From: Protea cynaroides
Lineage: Eukaryota; Streptophyta; Magnoliopsida; Proteales; Proteaceae
Assembly: GCA_028583415.1 (NCBI GenBank)
Contig: CM053270.1
Coordinates: 8,130,342 to 8,194,341, forward strand
Direction of reading: 5' to 3'
Length of the DNA stretch: 64,000 nt
In this document: positions 1 through 9,917 of the stretch, piece after piece
Position numbering within the stretch: position 1 is the stretch's first letter
Layout: each line of letters opens with the position of its first letter
Program-made: the position numbers and the translations under genes
Notes under the pieces: model-generated
Database searches by the model: none
Told to the model about the DNA's origin: nothing
What the model saw: only the letters and a program-made list of their open reading frames with translations

Positions 1-29
1 CATGTTTCTTATTTCTTATTAGTATGGTG

Positions 30-354
30 CATAGTTCCCAAGGTGCCTAGGCGTATTTAAGGCATACCTCAAGCGTTCCCAAGGCATTGTAAGGGTTTAT
101 CTTAATAAGAGGATTTATTCGAAAAGGAGGGGGTTAACGCATCAATCTTTATTGTTTTATACATATGCATGATTCCATGCATTATGGTGTATATATACTT
201 TTTACATCCAATAAAAATGCTACAAATGGAATTAATTAAAAAAATAAATAAACAAATAAAAACAAGGCATGATACTCTAAGGGGAACAACCGCCTAGCCT
301 ATTTGACTCGCCCAAATGCCTAGGCATTGCCTAGGTGATGCCTTGACAACTATG
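30..354. mobile_element. hAT-type MITE with 8-bp TSD
   Basis: Non-autonomous, non-coding DNA transposon of 325 bp. It begins CATAGTTCCCAAGG and ends CCTTGACAACTATG, an imperfect inverted terminal repeat. The 8-bp flanks are identical (GTATGGTG at 22-29 and 355-362), which is the TSD length of the hAT superfamily. Subterminal regions repeat a GGCGCCTAGGCG-like motif. Its ends match the elements at 3,127, 16,578 and 23,194, but its AT-rich centre does not match theirs. It lies just outside the 5' LTR of Copia-B. Confidence 0.88.
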
Positions 355-413
355 GTATGGTGTTGTTTAGTAAGTTACTGTTAGTGTCACTAATAGTGCT
401 AATGTTTAGTAGT

Positions 414-697
414 TGTAACAATAACACAAAAAGAGAACTTGCAAACCAGAAACAAGGGATGGAAGAAGGAGAAGAGAGAGTTTCGGTTACAGCAGTGAAC
501 TGTAATCGAAGATATGTTTCCCCTCTTCACAAGTCTTGTATATATAGAGAGATAATGTAACTATTACAAGAAGCTCTAAAAATAGAAGAGCTAAACAATG
601 AAACAAATAACACAACTTAAGGCAACACAATAAAGGACAATAAAGGAAGTAAATCAGATATCACTGGCAGTGATATCGAGCTAGTGATATCATAACA
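414..697 (-). repeat. Copia-A 3' LTR
   Basis: This 284-bp LTR aligns along its length with 20,865-21,159. On the minus strand it starts TGTTATGATATC and ends TTATTGTTACA. It shares with its partner the run AACTTGCAAACCAGAAACAA and an antisense TATA-type motif near 540. The two LTRs differ by scattered substitutions and short indels, so the insertion is not recent. Confidence 0.92.
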
Positions 698-713
698 CCC
701 TCCCTCAAGCTGG
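698..713 (-). other. Copia-A polypurine tract
   Basis: On the minus strand the sequence AGCTTGAGGGAGGG lies directly before the 3' LTR start, the expected place for plus-strand priming. The same motif precedes the 3' LTR of Element D at 7,040-7,053. Confidence 0.8.
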
Positions 714-750
714 AGTGTATAGATCATCAAATCCAAGTTTGTAACAGTTT

Positions 751-988
751 TGGTATGATACTGTTACGGTATCGAACCAGAACCAGTAGTTATGGTTCTG
801 GTTTGATACTATATGTCCAATTATATTACTTTCTTGCTTTCCTAAACAGTCTAGTTGTCTAGTTGGTAATTGGAGTAAGTCTTAGTCTTGTTGACTAAGC
901 TATCTTTTCTTTCTTAAGTTAGTTTGTCTCTTTCCTAAGTAAGTTTTTTTCTTTCCTTTATTAATCTTTGTATTTTATTACATCTCTA
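751..988 (+). repeat. Element D 5' LTR, first part
   Basis: This aligns with the start of the 3' LTR at 7,054. The initial bases differ (TGGTATGATACTG against TGTTACGATACTG). It breaks at 988, where Element E is inserted after the target bases CTCTA. Confidence 0.85.
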
Positions 989-1897
989 TGATGCAGTCCA
1001 AGAACCAGTCCAACACAGTACTGTCCACATGAATTGTTCCTACAGATTTTTAGATATCTTTGTTTCCTTCTTAAATTCAATAAAGTTAGTTTAGTTTCCA
1101 AAATAATGAGTAGTTGTTATTTGGTTAGTTGCTTAGAAACTTTCCTAAGTATTATTTAGAATATTTCCTAAGTTTTATTCTAGAAACTTTCCTTAAGTTT
1201 AGAAACTTTCCTAAATTTAGTTTTGGAAACCTTCCTAATTGCTGTAAAGGAAGTTCCTTGCTTGCTTCTTTTTATTTCTTTTTGGATACTCCATATCCTT
1301 CCAAGATTGTAATTTTCATAGAGCTATAAATAAAGAGAAAGGAGAGGCTGGTGGTAGAGTTGGTCAGAATTTATTATAAAAAATTCTGGTTGAGTCTCAC
1401 TGGTTGTGAGAGAAAGTATTGTTTCCTTGTTGTCTTGATCTAATTTGGATTTCCTCTATTCCTCTTTCTCTCATGCTGAGTTGCAACATCAATCCCCTTA
1501 GCTACTGATCATCCCATGCTGTAAGAGAAGAAACGACATCGGATCTAAAAGTTCAGATTCTTATTTGCTGTTCAGAGAAGCATTTCCATCTGGTTAAACA
1601 GATCAGGTTCTCCCATTGGCAATGATATTCTGGAGTTGATTTTCGACTCTGCCTTACACGTTCATCCATGGGCAGATCGATCCCAGATTGGGATATGTCA
1701 GCACACATCAATTGAAAGTCATCTCCTCCAAGTTTGCGAGCATTCTAACGGCTAGATTTCCAGCTAAGTAAATTCTCTACATTCCTACAATTCTGATTTG
1801 CTTTTCCTGTGAGGATTTCTGTTGGGTTAGTTGGGAAAGATCCTACAACAAAGAGGGTTTAATTGATTTGAATGTTTTGAAACCCCCTTTGACATCA
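989..1897 (+). repeat. Element E 5' LTR
   Basis: The LTR is bounded by TGATGCAG and TTTGACATCA. A TATA-type motif CTATAAATA lies at about 1,324-1,332 and probably drives the element. It carries repeated AAACTTTCCTAA motifs between 1,130 and 1,240. Relative to the 3' LTR it lacks about 45 bp near its start. Confidence 0.9.
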
Positions 1898-1899
1898 AT

Positions 1900-1911
1900 T
1901 GGTATCAGAGC
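1900..1911 (+). other. Primer-binding site, initiator Met tRNA type (Element E)
   Basis: TGGTATCAGAGC lies two bases after the end of the 5' LTR. It is the standard plant primer site complementary to initiator methionine tRNA. Confidence 0.9.
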
Positions 1912-1916
1912 TTGTC

Positions 1917-2432
1917 ATGGAGGATTCTAGTTTTCCTAATCAGTCCAACAACCCTAATGATCCCCTCAATTTGATACTCCAACTATTAGCCACATTGATT
2001 GCCGAGGTTAATAATATTAAAGAGAGAATGGACACTAGGCCGGCTAGAATTGAAGCACTTACGGCCAATTTAGTGCCAAGGCTTAATGTTAGGGCTCTTC
2101 GAAGAATCCCTAGAGAAGATTTTCAAGAAACCCCCCTACGAGGAATATGAAGAAAGACCACCACACAATGACCAATCCCATAAGGTGTGGCTGGAACTGA
2201 AAGAGTTCCCTGGAAGACAAGATCTCCAAGCTTTTCATGATTGGTTATGTGCATTAGATGACTATTTTGATTGGTTCACTCTTCCTGAATCACGAAAATT
2301 AAAACTTGCACGTTCTAAACTTTTGGGGGTTGTCCGTGAGTGGTGGCGCAACTATGAAGCAAGTCTCATGAGGAGAGGTTTGGAACCCACTACATGGGAA
2401 GAGATGAAGGTAGAACTTAAGGAAAAGTTGAT
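1917..2432 (+). pseudogene. Element E gag, N-terminal part
   Basis: The reading frame starts MEDSSFPNQSNNPND just after the primer site, then shifts frame between about 2,090 and 2,150. The following segment contains ELKEFPGRQDLQAFHDWL and VREWWRNYEASLM, the pattern of plant Ty3-type retrotransposon gag (a hydrophobic helical core with paired Trp). Gag packages element RNA into cytoplasmic particles. The frame stops shortly after 2,433, where an insertion begins, and resumes at 3,718. It is non-functional as it stands. Confidence 0.8.
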
Positions 2433-2442
2433 GTGGGATCCG

Positions 2443-3717
2443 GGTTGAGGAAATCCTAATTGGTCCGCTAGTAGGCCCACCCAAACAATAATCAACTCAA
2501 AGTAATAATGCTAGTGGCAGATTCAATAAATAGTCAGAAGTTTGCAATAATTCAAGAAATCAAACAAAGCCTTAAGATAGGATAGGAATAAGAATTAAAG
2601 GTGATGGTTAATTAGGAAGCAGATATAAGGGTGTGATAAAGTTGTAATTACTAGGAGATGGAAGGGTATTCACTGAGGAAGAAAGACAAATGGAATAAAA
2701 GGATGGTCGAACCTTCTTCAGCCTTCGTTAGAAGGTATTCTCGATCAGAACAAGAGGCGGCAACCAGACCTGCTAGATGGAAGAACTTCCTCAAATCAAT
2801 TCGGTTTGAGCTGAAATTTTGATGGAAGATTGTTAACTCACAGGTCTATTGATTGCATACAATATACAGCCAAATATGAAGCCAAGGAAGACAACTCGAG
2901 CTCTGTAAGCAGTGTTGGGCAGTAGTTATTAAACCAGCAATATTGCAGGTTGGATTTTGCACAGCAAAGGTGTATGATTTGGAGCTAAGAACGTAGGGTT
3001 TGGATTGCCCTTAGGGTTTGAACTAGCACCCAAAGACTCAAGTCAATCAAACCTGTTTCTTATGAGATCGATGCAATATTCTGGAGGCTAGTTCTACCAT
3101 GAGTTGCAGAAAATTACAGTAACAGTCATAGTTGTCAAGGCGTCAAGGCGAACCAAGGCGATGGAGGCCTGACTGGGCGCCTAGGCGACCAAGGCGCCCA
3201 ATTTTCCAAGGCGACCCAAGGCAGCCTGGGCGCCTAGGCGACGCCTTGACAACTATAGTAACAGTAATAAAGAGATAAGGAAGAAGAAGGTTAGGAGAAT
3301 AAGAGGAGGAAGAGAGGGGGAAGACAGCCTTAGAGAAGGACTGCTCCTAATCGCACTGACAACAAGAGTGAGAAGGGGAAGGAGAGAGAGACAGCGCACC
3401 ACTTTGGCCCGCAGGCACACAACCGAATCTCAATTCATTCTTTCTTTTCTTCAAATCTTCTCTGAAAATAATAAGGTTATTACATTTTGTTTTAAAGATA
3501 AAACTTTCCTAATACTAAATGAAATAAAACTAGTAACTAAATAAGATCCTAATCAAGATGAAAACCATAACCTAGTAAATAATATACCTATCATAATCTA
3601 TTACTTAATAAAATATTACCTAAACTTCCTATCTAAATTTCCAAAAAATAAAAGATTACAAATATTACAATTAAAATTAAATCTAACAAAGATTCCAATC
3701 GAAGCCCATCTCAACTT
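2443..3717. mobile_element. Insertion of unknown class splitting Element E gag
   Basis: Homology to gag stops near 2,433 and resumes near 3,718. The two junctions carry almost the same bases, GTGGGATCCG (2,433-2,442) and GTGGGTCCG (3,718-3,726), suggesting a target duplication of 5 to 10 bp. The interior is non-coding, AT-rich towards its right end, and holds a hAT MITE. The ends contain short inverted bases (GTTGAG and CTCAAC), but no long inverted repeat and no clear TG/CA LTR boundary was found. A solo LTR or a short-TIR DNA element are both possible. Confidence 0.6.
3127..3257. mobile_element. 131-bp hAT MITE, innermost element of the nest
   Basis: Bounded by CATAGTTGTCAAGGCG and CGCCTTGACAACTATA, nearly perfect inverted repeats, with perfect 8-bp TSDs GTAACAGT at 3,119-3,126 and 3,258-3,265. 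Almost the whole element is made of GGCGCC/AAGGCG-type repeats, so it can fold into a long hairpin. It belongs to the same terminal family as the elements at 30, 16,578 and 23,194. Confidence 0.93.
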
Positions 3718-4647
3718 GTGGGTCCGTTGCTGCATCAAAAGTTCTTGCTTAAGTCCTTTCAAAGGAGACTCCATGATCAATTAAACAACTTTAGGCAAGG
3801 TACTTTGAGTCTTGAAGAATATGTTTACCATTTTGATAACTTGTACGCACGTACCGGGTTGTTTGATAATGATGACCAAATGATATCTTGGTTTCGTCTT
3901 GGGCTACAAACTGATATTCGAGACAAACTAGGTGTGGTTGACATAATAAACATTCATGACTATGTAGACAAGGCCTTACAAGCAGAAGAACTATTGAAGT
4001 CGACAAAGAAGTTCATCCCAAGCTATAATGAAGAGAAGCGTCCCATGCCGACCAACAAATGGTCTACATCTTGGACTCCCACAGTTATAGACAAAGGTAA
4101 AACTCCCATGGCAACAAATACAGATGTACAATACTATCATTGCAATGCATATGGGCACTTTGCTAGAGATTGTTCACAAAAGTTAAAGGTAAACTCTTTA
4201 GTTGCCTCAGTTGAGGGCCTTGAGGCTAATACTGATGCACAGGTATGTGAGCCACAAAGTGATGACACCCTTGCTAATAATGTGGATGTCACTAATGATG
4301 ATGAGAATTCATATGGAATCCATATAATCAGCAGTATCGTTGTGGATGACTCTAAGGAATACATGTGTGACCTTGATCATCCTTCTGCAGCTTCATGGAT
4401 TGATAGTGGCGATCACAATGCTGATAAGGACCAAGTTATTATGGAGACGAAGGTGGAAGAAGAAGAGTTAAATATGGTACTCCCCATGAATACCACTTTT
4501 GCACTTGACTCCCCTCAAGAAGTGGAGTATATCGACTTTGTGATACCTCCCTTATATTTTGAAAAGTGCAAACACAAAATGGTGGATTTCTTCAAGTCTC
4601 TCCAGCAAATTTTCAAGATCAGAGGAAGATGCTTACCAACCCCATGA
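3718..4647 (+). pseudogene. Element E gag, C-terminal part with damaged zinc knuckle
   Basis: The 309-codon frame contains the second half of Ty3-type gag (SFQRRLHDQLNNFRQGTLSL, LEEYVYHFDNLYARTGL) and a zinc knuckle reading YYHCNAYGHFARDC. The CX2CX4HX4C pattern has lost its first Cys, which is now Tyr. After the knuckle comes an acidic tail ending at 4,647 with no protease or reverse transcriptase. The tail includes CDLDHPSAASWIDSGD and does not resemble a known domain. The frame ends about 45 bp before the polypurine tract, so the element appears to have been built as gag-only rather than merely cut short. Confidence 0.8.
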
Positions 4648-4690
4648 AATCATTCTACATCATTACCGAACTTGTGGACGAGTTCATTTT

Positions 4691-4712
4691 AAGTTGGTGG
4701 GAGGGGGGGGGT
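4691..4712 (+). other. Element E polypurine tract
   Basis: AAGTTGGTGGGAGGGGGGGG and two more bases lie immediately before the 3' LTR start TGATGCAG, the place and composition of a plus-strand primer. Confidence 0.85.
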
Positions 4713-5667
4713 TGATGCAGTCCAAGAACCAGCCGACATTGGACTAGCTCAAGAACCAGTCAACATGGGTCCAGCCAACACTGTTCACGCGGTACTGTTC
4801 ACAAGAACAGTACCAACAGATTTTTCGAGATCTTTGTTTCCTTTCTAAATTCAATAAGTTAGTTTAGTTTTCTAAATAATGAGTACTTATTTGGTTAGTT
4901 GCTTAGAAACTTTCCTAAGTATTATTTAGAATATTTCCTAAGTTTTATTCTAGAAACCTTTTTTAAGTTTTGAAACTTTCCTAAATTTAGTTTTGGAAAC
5001 CTTCCTAGTTGCGTAAAGGAAGTTTCCTTTCTTGTTTCTTTTTATTTCTTTTTGGATACTCCATATCCTTCCAAGATTGTAATTTTCATAGAGCTATAAA
5101 TAAAGAGAAAGGAGAGGCTGGCAGTAGAGTTGGCCAGAATTTATTATAAAAAATTCTGGTTGAGTCTCACTGGTTGTGAGAGAAAGTATGTTTCCTTGTT
5201 GTCTTGATCTAATTTGAATTTCCTCTATTCCTCTTTCTCTCATGCTCAGTTGCAACATCAATCCCCTTAGCTACTGATCATCCCATGCTGCAAGAGAAGA
5301 AACGACATCGGATCTAAAAGTTCAGATTCTTATTTGCCATTCAGAGAAGCATTTCCGTCTGGTTAAACAGATCAGGTTCTCCCATTGGCAATGATATTCT
5401 GGAGTTGATTTTCGACTCTGCCTTACACCTTCATCCATGGGCAGATCAATCCCAGATTGGGATATGTCAGCACACATCAATTGAAAGTCGTCTCCTCCAA
5501 GTTTGCGAGCATTCTACCGGCTAGATTTCCAGCTAAGTAAAATTCTCTACATTCCTACAATTCTGATTTGCTGTTTGTCTGAGGATTTCTGTTGGGTTGG
5601 TCGGGAAAGATCCTACAACAAGGAGGGTTTAATTGATTTGAATGTTTTGAAACCCTCTTTGCCACCA
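4713..5667 (+). repeat. Element E 3' LTR
   Basis: Direct repeat of 989-1,897, with about 45 bp more near its start around 4,735-4,800 and a final CTTTGCCACCA instead of TTTGACATCA. The TATA-type motif is conserved near 5,094-5,102. Confidence 0.9.
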
Positions 5668-5672
5668 CTCTC

Positions 5673-5818
5673 AGACTTAGAGATTGAGTTGTATCTTGTT
5701 GCCTATTTTCTCTATAAATACAAGTACATAAGAAGAGGAGAAACACATTGATTCTCTCTCCTTCTTCTTCATATCCATTTTCTCCATCTTCCCTTTTTTT
5801 CTTTTCTATTTTGTTACA
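5673..5818 (+). repeat. Element D 5' LTR, second part
   Basis: Continues Element D's 5' LTR after Element E. It contains AGACTTAGAGATTGAGTTG, found again at 7,324-7,342 in the intact 3' LTR, then the TATA-type CTATAAATAC and the end CTATTTTGTTACA. Confidence 0.88.
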
Positions 5819-7053
5819 TGGATCAGAGTGAGGTTCCGTTTTAAGAGTCGACTAAAGGTTCTCGTTTTAGTGTGCAGCCACCATTGCTGCCTCTATTGTT
5901 TTGATTTTGTTCTTAAGTACCTATTGCCATTGATATTACTTTTTTAATCTGCTGTTGCTGCCTTTGATCTGCTGCTGTTATTATTTTTCTACTACTGGTA
6001 GCTGCCGCCTAGTTCTGCCCATCGATCTGATCTACTACTATTATTAAAATCCTTGCTGCTGCCATCAAGCTACTGCTCTATCAATCTGCTATTCCTGATC
6101 TGCTTGCTGATTCTGATTTTCTATACCACATTGTGAACTATTTACCAGATCTGTTCCACGTGATTTTTATATGCTTTATGCTTGGTTATTGGCCCTGTTA
6201 CTAAAAGGATTTCAGAAGTCTAGGGATTCCGATTCTTTTCCCAGAATTTCAGTTTGATTGGGTCAATATTGAAGAATATGTGTTGATTGAAACCAAACTG
6301 GTTTTCTGCCTCCCTCTTTATTCGTAAGGCTGAAGGTAATTGATTTCCTAAAACACCTCTATTTTATAAGTTATTTCTGTTTTGTCCTATTTTAATTCTC
6401 CTTTTCAAGTTTATCCCTATCAATTTAACTCTATTTCCAGTTTAGCCTAAGGACTTGTTTGCTTGTGCAAGATTACTTTTGCTTTTACATAAGTGCCCGT
6501 CACTAGTTGAGTTTTTGACTTATTTACGTTTCTGCCACAAGGGCCTGTTTGGTTATGTGAGCCCAACTTTCAGCGTTATTTTGATTGGTTTTGTTTGGTT
6601 GGGCCCATGTTGAATTCAATTGGGTTAGCTCAATTTTGGTTCGCATTAATTGGTATTATTTACATCCACTGTATTATTTGGCATGCTCTACGTGAGGGGG
6701 AGATTGGAGATTCTTATCTACTCAAGTTATCAGTTGAAGATTATTTATCTGCTCAAGTCATCAGTTGAAGATTATTATTATTTGTTGGTTCGTGTCTACT
6801 CATGGAAGACACATTCCTCTATCTTTTTGCTCATGTTGGAGCCTACTACTACTCTGCTCGTGTCGGAGCCTACTACAGTTGCACGTGATGCAACCTTTAT
6901 TACTAGTTACATGTGATGCAACCTCTACTGCTACTACTACTACTACAGCCACGACTATAGTTACTGCTACTACTATTGCTGTTGTTACTTCCGCTACTAC
7001 ATTGTTCCAAACTGAACCTCTCACATTCTCCAGTGCTCCAGCTTGAGGGAGGG
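5819..7053 (+). other. Element D interior, non-coding
   Basis: It starts with TGGATCAGAGTG, close to the initiator-Met primer site with one base missing. The interior is pyrimidine-rich with many CTGCTG/CTGCC stretches (about 5,870-6,120) and a degenerate CTA/TAC trinucleotide tract near 6,925-7,000. No gag, protease or polymerase homology is seen in any frame. It ends in the polypurine tract GCTTGAGGGAGGG. Confidence 0.75.
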
Positions 7054-7470
7054 TGTTACGATACTGTTACCATATCGAACCAGACCCAGTAGTTATGGTT
7101 CTGGTTTGATACCATGTGTCTAACTATGTTAGTTTCTTGCTTTCCTAAATAGTTTAGTTGTATAGTTGGTAATTGGAATTAGTCTTAGTCTTGTTGACTA
7201 AGTTATCTTTTTGTATAGTTGGTAATTGGAACTAGTCTTAGTCTTGTTGACTAAGTTATCTTTTCTTTCGTATGTTAGTTTATTTCTTTTCTTTATTAGT
7301 CTTTGTATTTTAGTACATCTCTAAGACTTAGAGATTGAGTTGTATCTTGTTACCTATTTTCTCTATAAATACAAGAACATAAAGAGAGGATAAACACATT
7401 GATTCTCTCTCCCTCTTCTCCATTATCCCTTTTCTCCATCTTCCCTTTCTTTCTTTTCTATTTTGTTACA
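7054..7470 (+). repeat. Element D 3' LTR
   Basis: Intact 417-bp LTR, TGTTACGATACTG to CTATTTTGTTACA, with TATA-type CTATAAAT at 7,363. It contains a local duplication of TAGTTGGTAATTGGAA near 7,161 and 7,217 that the 5' LTR lacks. Its last bases supply a stop codon to the interrupted Copia-A RNase H frame. Confidence 0.9.
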
Positions 7471-7475
7471 AATTT

Positions 7476-8230
7476 AAACAATATGCTGGTCCAAACAAGG
7501 GTTTGGTGAGTATATCAGCGAGCTGATTCGAAGACAATACAAATGGAGTGACGGCAAGCTTCTTCATAATAGCATCATGGACAAAATGGCAATCCACTTC
7601 TATGTGCTTCGTGCTTTCATGGAACACTGGATTGTTGGCAATGTAGGTCGTAGCCCGATTGTCACACATCAAAGCCATAGGACGAGAGATAGGAAATCCC
7701 AATTCCTGCAGAAGGGTTTTCAACCATAATAATTCAGCTATAGTTTGTGCTATAACACGATACTCAGATTCAGCACTGGAATTAGAAACTGTCGAAAGAG
7801 ATGGGCTTTCTATCACTATCTGCCCCTGCCCAATCAGCATCAGTGTACCCAACGACATCAAGATGACGATGGCGGTGATAAATAAGACCTGTGCTAGGTG
7901 ACTTCTTAAGATAGCTCAATATACGACATGCAGCTTCCCAGTGAACAATCTTGGGAGCCTGCATAAACTGATTAATCAGTCCAACGGCAAAGGAAATGTC
8001 AGGTCGAGTAACAGTAAGATAAATCAGTTTCCCAACCAATTGTCTATATTGATGAACATTAGAATACTCAGGATTATCACATGTTTCAAATTTCTGATGA
8101 GGATTTATGGGAGTTTCAGTAGGCTTAGTACCAAGTAAACCAGTTTCAATAAGGAAATCAAGTACATATTTACGTTGGGAGAGACTGATGCTTTTACTAC
8201 TTCGAACAACTTCAATGCCAAGGAAATAAT
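7476..8230 (-). pseudogene. Copia-A RNase H and reverse transcriptase C-terminus
   Basis: On the minus strand one frame (start at 8,039) reads LIYLTVTRPDISFAVGLINQ and then the RNase H start VVGYTDADWAGADSDRKP; another (from 7,861) continues with SSAESEYRVIAQTIAELLWL, CDNRATTYIANNPVFHESTK and NQLADILTKPL. These are standard copia RNase H motifs, and the role is removing the RNA template during reverse transcription. The two frames overlap by a frameshift near 7,790-7,860. The last codons are cut by Element D; the 3' remainder is at 698-750. Confidence 0.88.
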
Positions 8231-8240
8231 GAAAAAGTCC

Positions 8241-8891
8241 TTAGTCTTTCATCTGAAAGTGTTTGTTTGGATGAGCCTTAATTTTTGTAATTCTTGACTT
8301 GTCATTCCCTGCGACAATGAAATCATCAACATATATTGCTATTATGGTGATAGACGAGTGATGACGTCGTACAAAAATAGAGTGATTGGAATAGCAAGTA
8401 GTGAAACCATGACTAGTAATAATTGTGCTGAATTTATCAAACCAAGCATGAGGGGACTGTTTAAGTCCATAGATAACCTTGAGCAATTTGCATACTTTGG
8501 TAGAATTCTCCCTGAGCAACATACCTTGGAGGTTGGTCCATATAGACTTCCTCTTGAAGATCACCATATAAAAAACATTCTTAACGTCCATCTGATAAAT
8601 GGGCCAATTAAAATTCACAGTCAGAGAAATAATAACTCGAACAGAATGAGGCGAGCTACAGGAGAAAAATGTCTCAAAAAAGTTAACACTAAAGGCCTGA
8701 GTGAACCCTTTGGCAACAAGTCGAGCTTTCAAGCCTTCAACAGAGCCATCGGATTTATGCTTTACAGTATATACCCATCTGCAACTAACCACTGATTGCC
8801 TAGGCGGAAGATCAACAAGAGTCCAAGTCTTACAAGAGGTCAGAGCATCCATTTCAGCATCCATACTCGCCTTCCACCTTGGATGAGACAA
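8241..8891 (-). pseudogene. Copia-A reverse transcriptase core
   Basis: A 216-codon minus-strand frame begins MSHPRWKASMDAEMDALTSC and contains TWTLVDLPPR, LKARLVAKGFTQ, QMDVKNVFY, VIYGLKQSPHAWF and the catalytic YVDD (minus strand of 8,322-8,333). The order matches the RVT_2 domain of copia polymerases. YVDD and the first Asp in QMDVKN are preserved, but a frame break separates it from the downstream RNase H. Flanking integrase and RNase H pieces confirm one element. Confidence 0.9.
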
Positions 8892-9035
8892 GGCTTGGGA
8901 TAGGGTAGTAGGTACAAAGGTAGTAGATAAAGAATAAACAAGATTCCGATGACATGGGGGAAGATGGTTAGTAGTAACAAAATGCTCAATTAGAATGGTA
9001 GGTAAGGAACGGTGAGTGCAAGTACGAGTACCTTT

Positions 9036-9425
9036 TCAGAGGGCAATAAGAAGGTCAGTGGTGACCTCAAAGCCAGAGCCAGATGTAGTGGCAGGCGGAG
9101 CATGAGATGTAGTATTAGTTGGATCCACCGAAGAGCGACGTTTGTAAACCTGTAATGGTGGTGGTATAGAGAAGGTGGGGGGGGTAGATGGTGTGGCAGA
9201 ATCATCATCCGGAGAGGGGATGAGAGGTAAGGGAGACTTAGAGGGGATGGGAATAACATCAGGCACCAAATGGTAAGGTTTGTTTTCAAAAAATGTAACA
9301 TCAATACTCATAAAATGACACCTAGTAACAAGATCAAAGCATCTGTACCCTTTCTGAGTACGAGAGTAACCAAGAAAGATACATTTGGGAGAATGAGGAG
9401 AAAGTTTATACACTTTTGAATGCAT
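9036..9425 (-). pseudogene. Copia-A integrase C-terminal region and linker
   Basis: The minus-strand frame reads SPHSPKCIFLGYSRTQKGYRC, the conserved segment after the copia integrase core, followed by a Pro/Ser-rich linker that precedes reverse transcriptase. It is separated from the core at 9,575-9,917 by frameshifts and from the RT frame by about 145 bp without an intact frame. Confidence 0.85.
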
Positions 9426-9574
9426 TATATGGATAAAACAAATACAACCAAATACCTGTGGGAGACATGGAATAAGGGGGTATTGAGATAAAGTAGATGA
9501 AATAGGACGTTATTGTGTACAACGGAAGAGAGCATCCGATTAATAAGATAACAAGCAATTAAAATAGCATCACA

Positions 9575-9917
9575 TTAATAATACTTAGGTACCTTCATAT
9601 GAAGCATAAGAGACATAGTAATGTCTAGGAGATGTCTATTCTTACGTTCAGCAATCCCATTTTGTTGGGGAGTGTATGCACAGCTCGTATGATGAAATAA
9701 ACCATTAGCAGAACAAAAATTAGAAACAACAGATTGAATATATTCAAAGGCATTATCAGTACGTAGAACCTTGATAGAAACACCAAATTGAGTAGAAATT
9801 TCTTTATTAAAACCCTTAAATATATTAAGAAACTCAGAACGATTCTTATGTAAATAAAGCCAGGTCATCTTGGAATAATTGTCCACAAATGTAACAAAAT
9901 AAGAATAACCAAGTCTA
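9575..9917 (-). pseudogene. Copia-A integrase catalytic core (cut by hAT)
   Basis: The frame contains GYSYFVTFVDNYSKMTWLY (first Asp), VLRTDNAFEYI (second Asp) and TPQQNGIAERKNRHLLD (Glu), the D-D-E triad of the retroelement integrase core. Its N-terminal side ends at 9,917, and the missing portion continues at 14,947. The 5-kb hAT element lies between, inserted at CTGGGGAT. Confidence 0.9.

Larger units (their letters stand above)
989..5667 (+). mobile_element. Element E: gag-only LTR retrotransposon (TR-GAG-like)
   Basis: LTRs of 909 bp (989-1,897) and 955 bp (4,713-5,667) both start TGATGCAGTCCAAGAACCAG and end in CA. The target bases CTCTA (984-988) and CTCTC (5,668-5,672) match in four of five. 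It has a canonical primer site TGGTATCAGAGC, a gag reading frame with a zinc-knuckle remnant, and a G-rich polypurine tract. No protease, reverse transcriptase, RNase H or integrase is visible between gag and the 3' LTR. Gag is of the plant Ty3-type family, so the parent may be a gypsy lineage even though the primer site is initiator Met. It is inserted in the 5' LTR of Element D. Confidence 0.88.
751..7470 (+). mobile_element. Element D: non-coding LTR retrotransposon
   Basis: The LTRs are 751-988 plus 5,673-5,818 (5', split by Element E) and 7,054-7,470 (3'). Both share the run ATCGAACCAGA near the start and end CTATTTTGTTACA. Flanks AGTTT (746-750) and AATTT (7,471-7,475) match in four of five bases. 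A primer-site-like TGGATCAGAGTG follows the 5' LTR and a polypurine tract precedes the 3' LTR. The interior of about 1.2 kb contains no gag or pol. It interrupts the RNase H end of Copia-A. This is a LARD/TRIM-like element that must have used enzymes from a relative; its polypurine tract is the same as Copia-A's. Confidence 0.85.
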
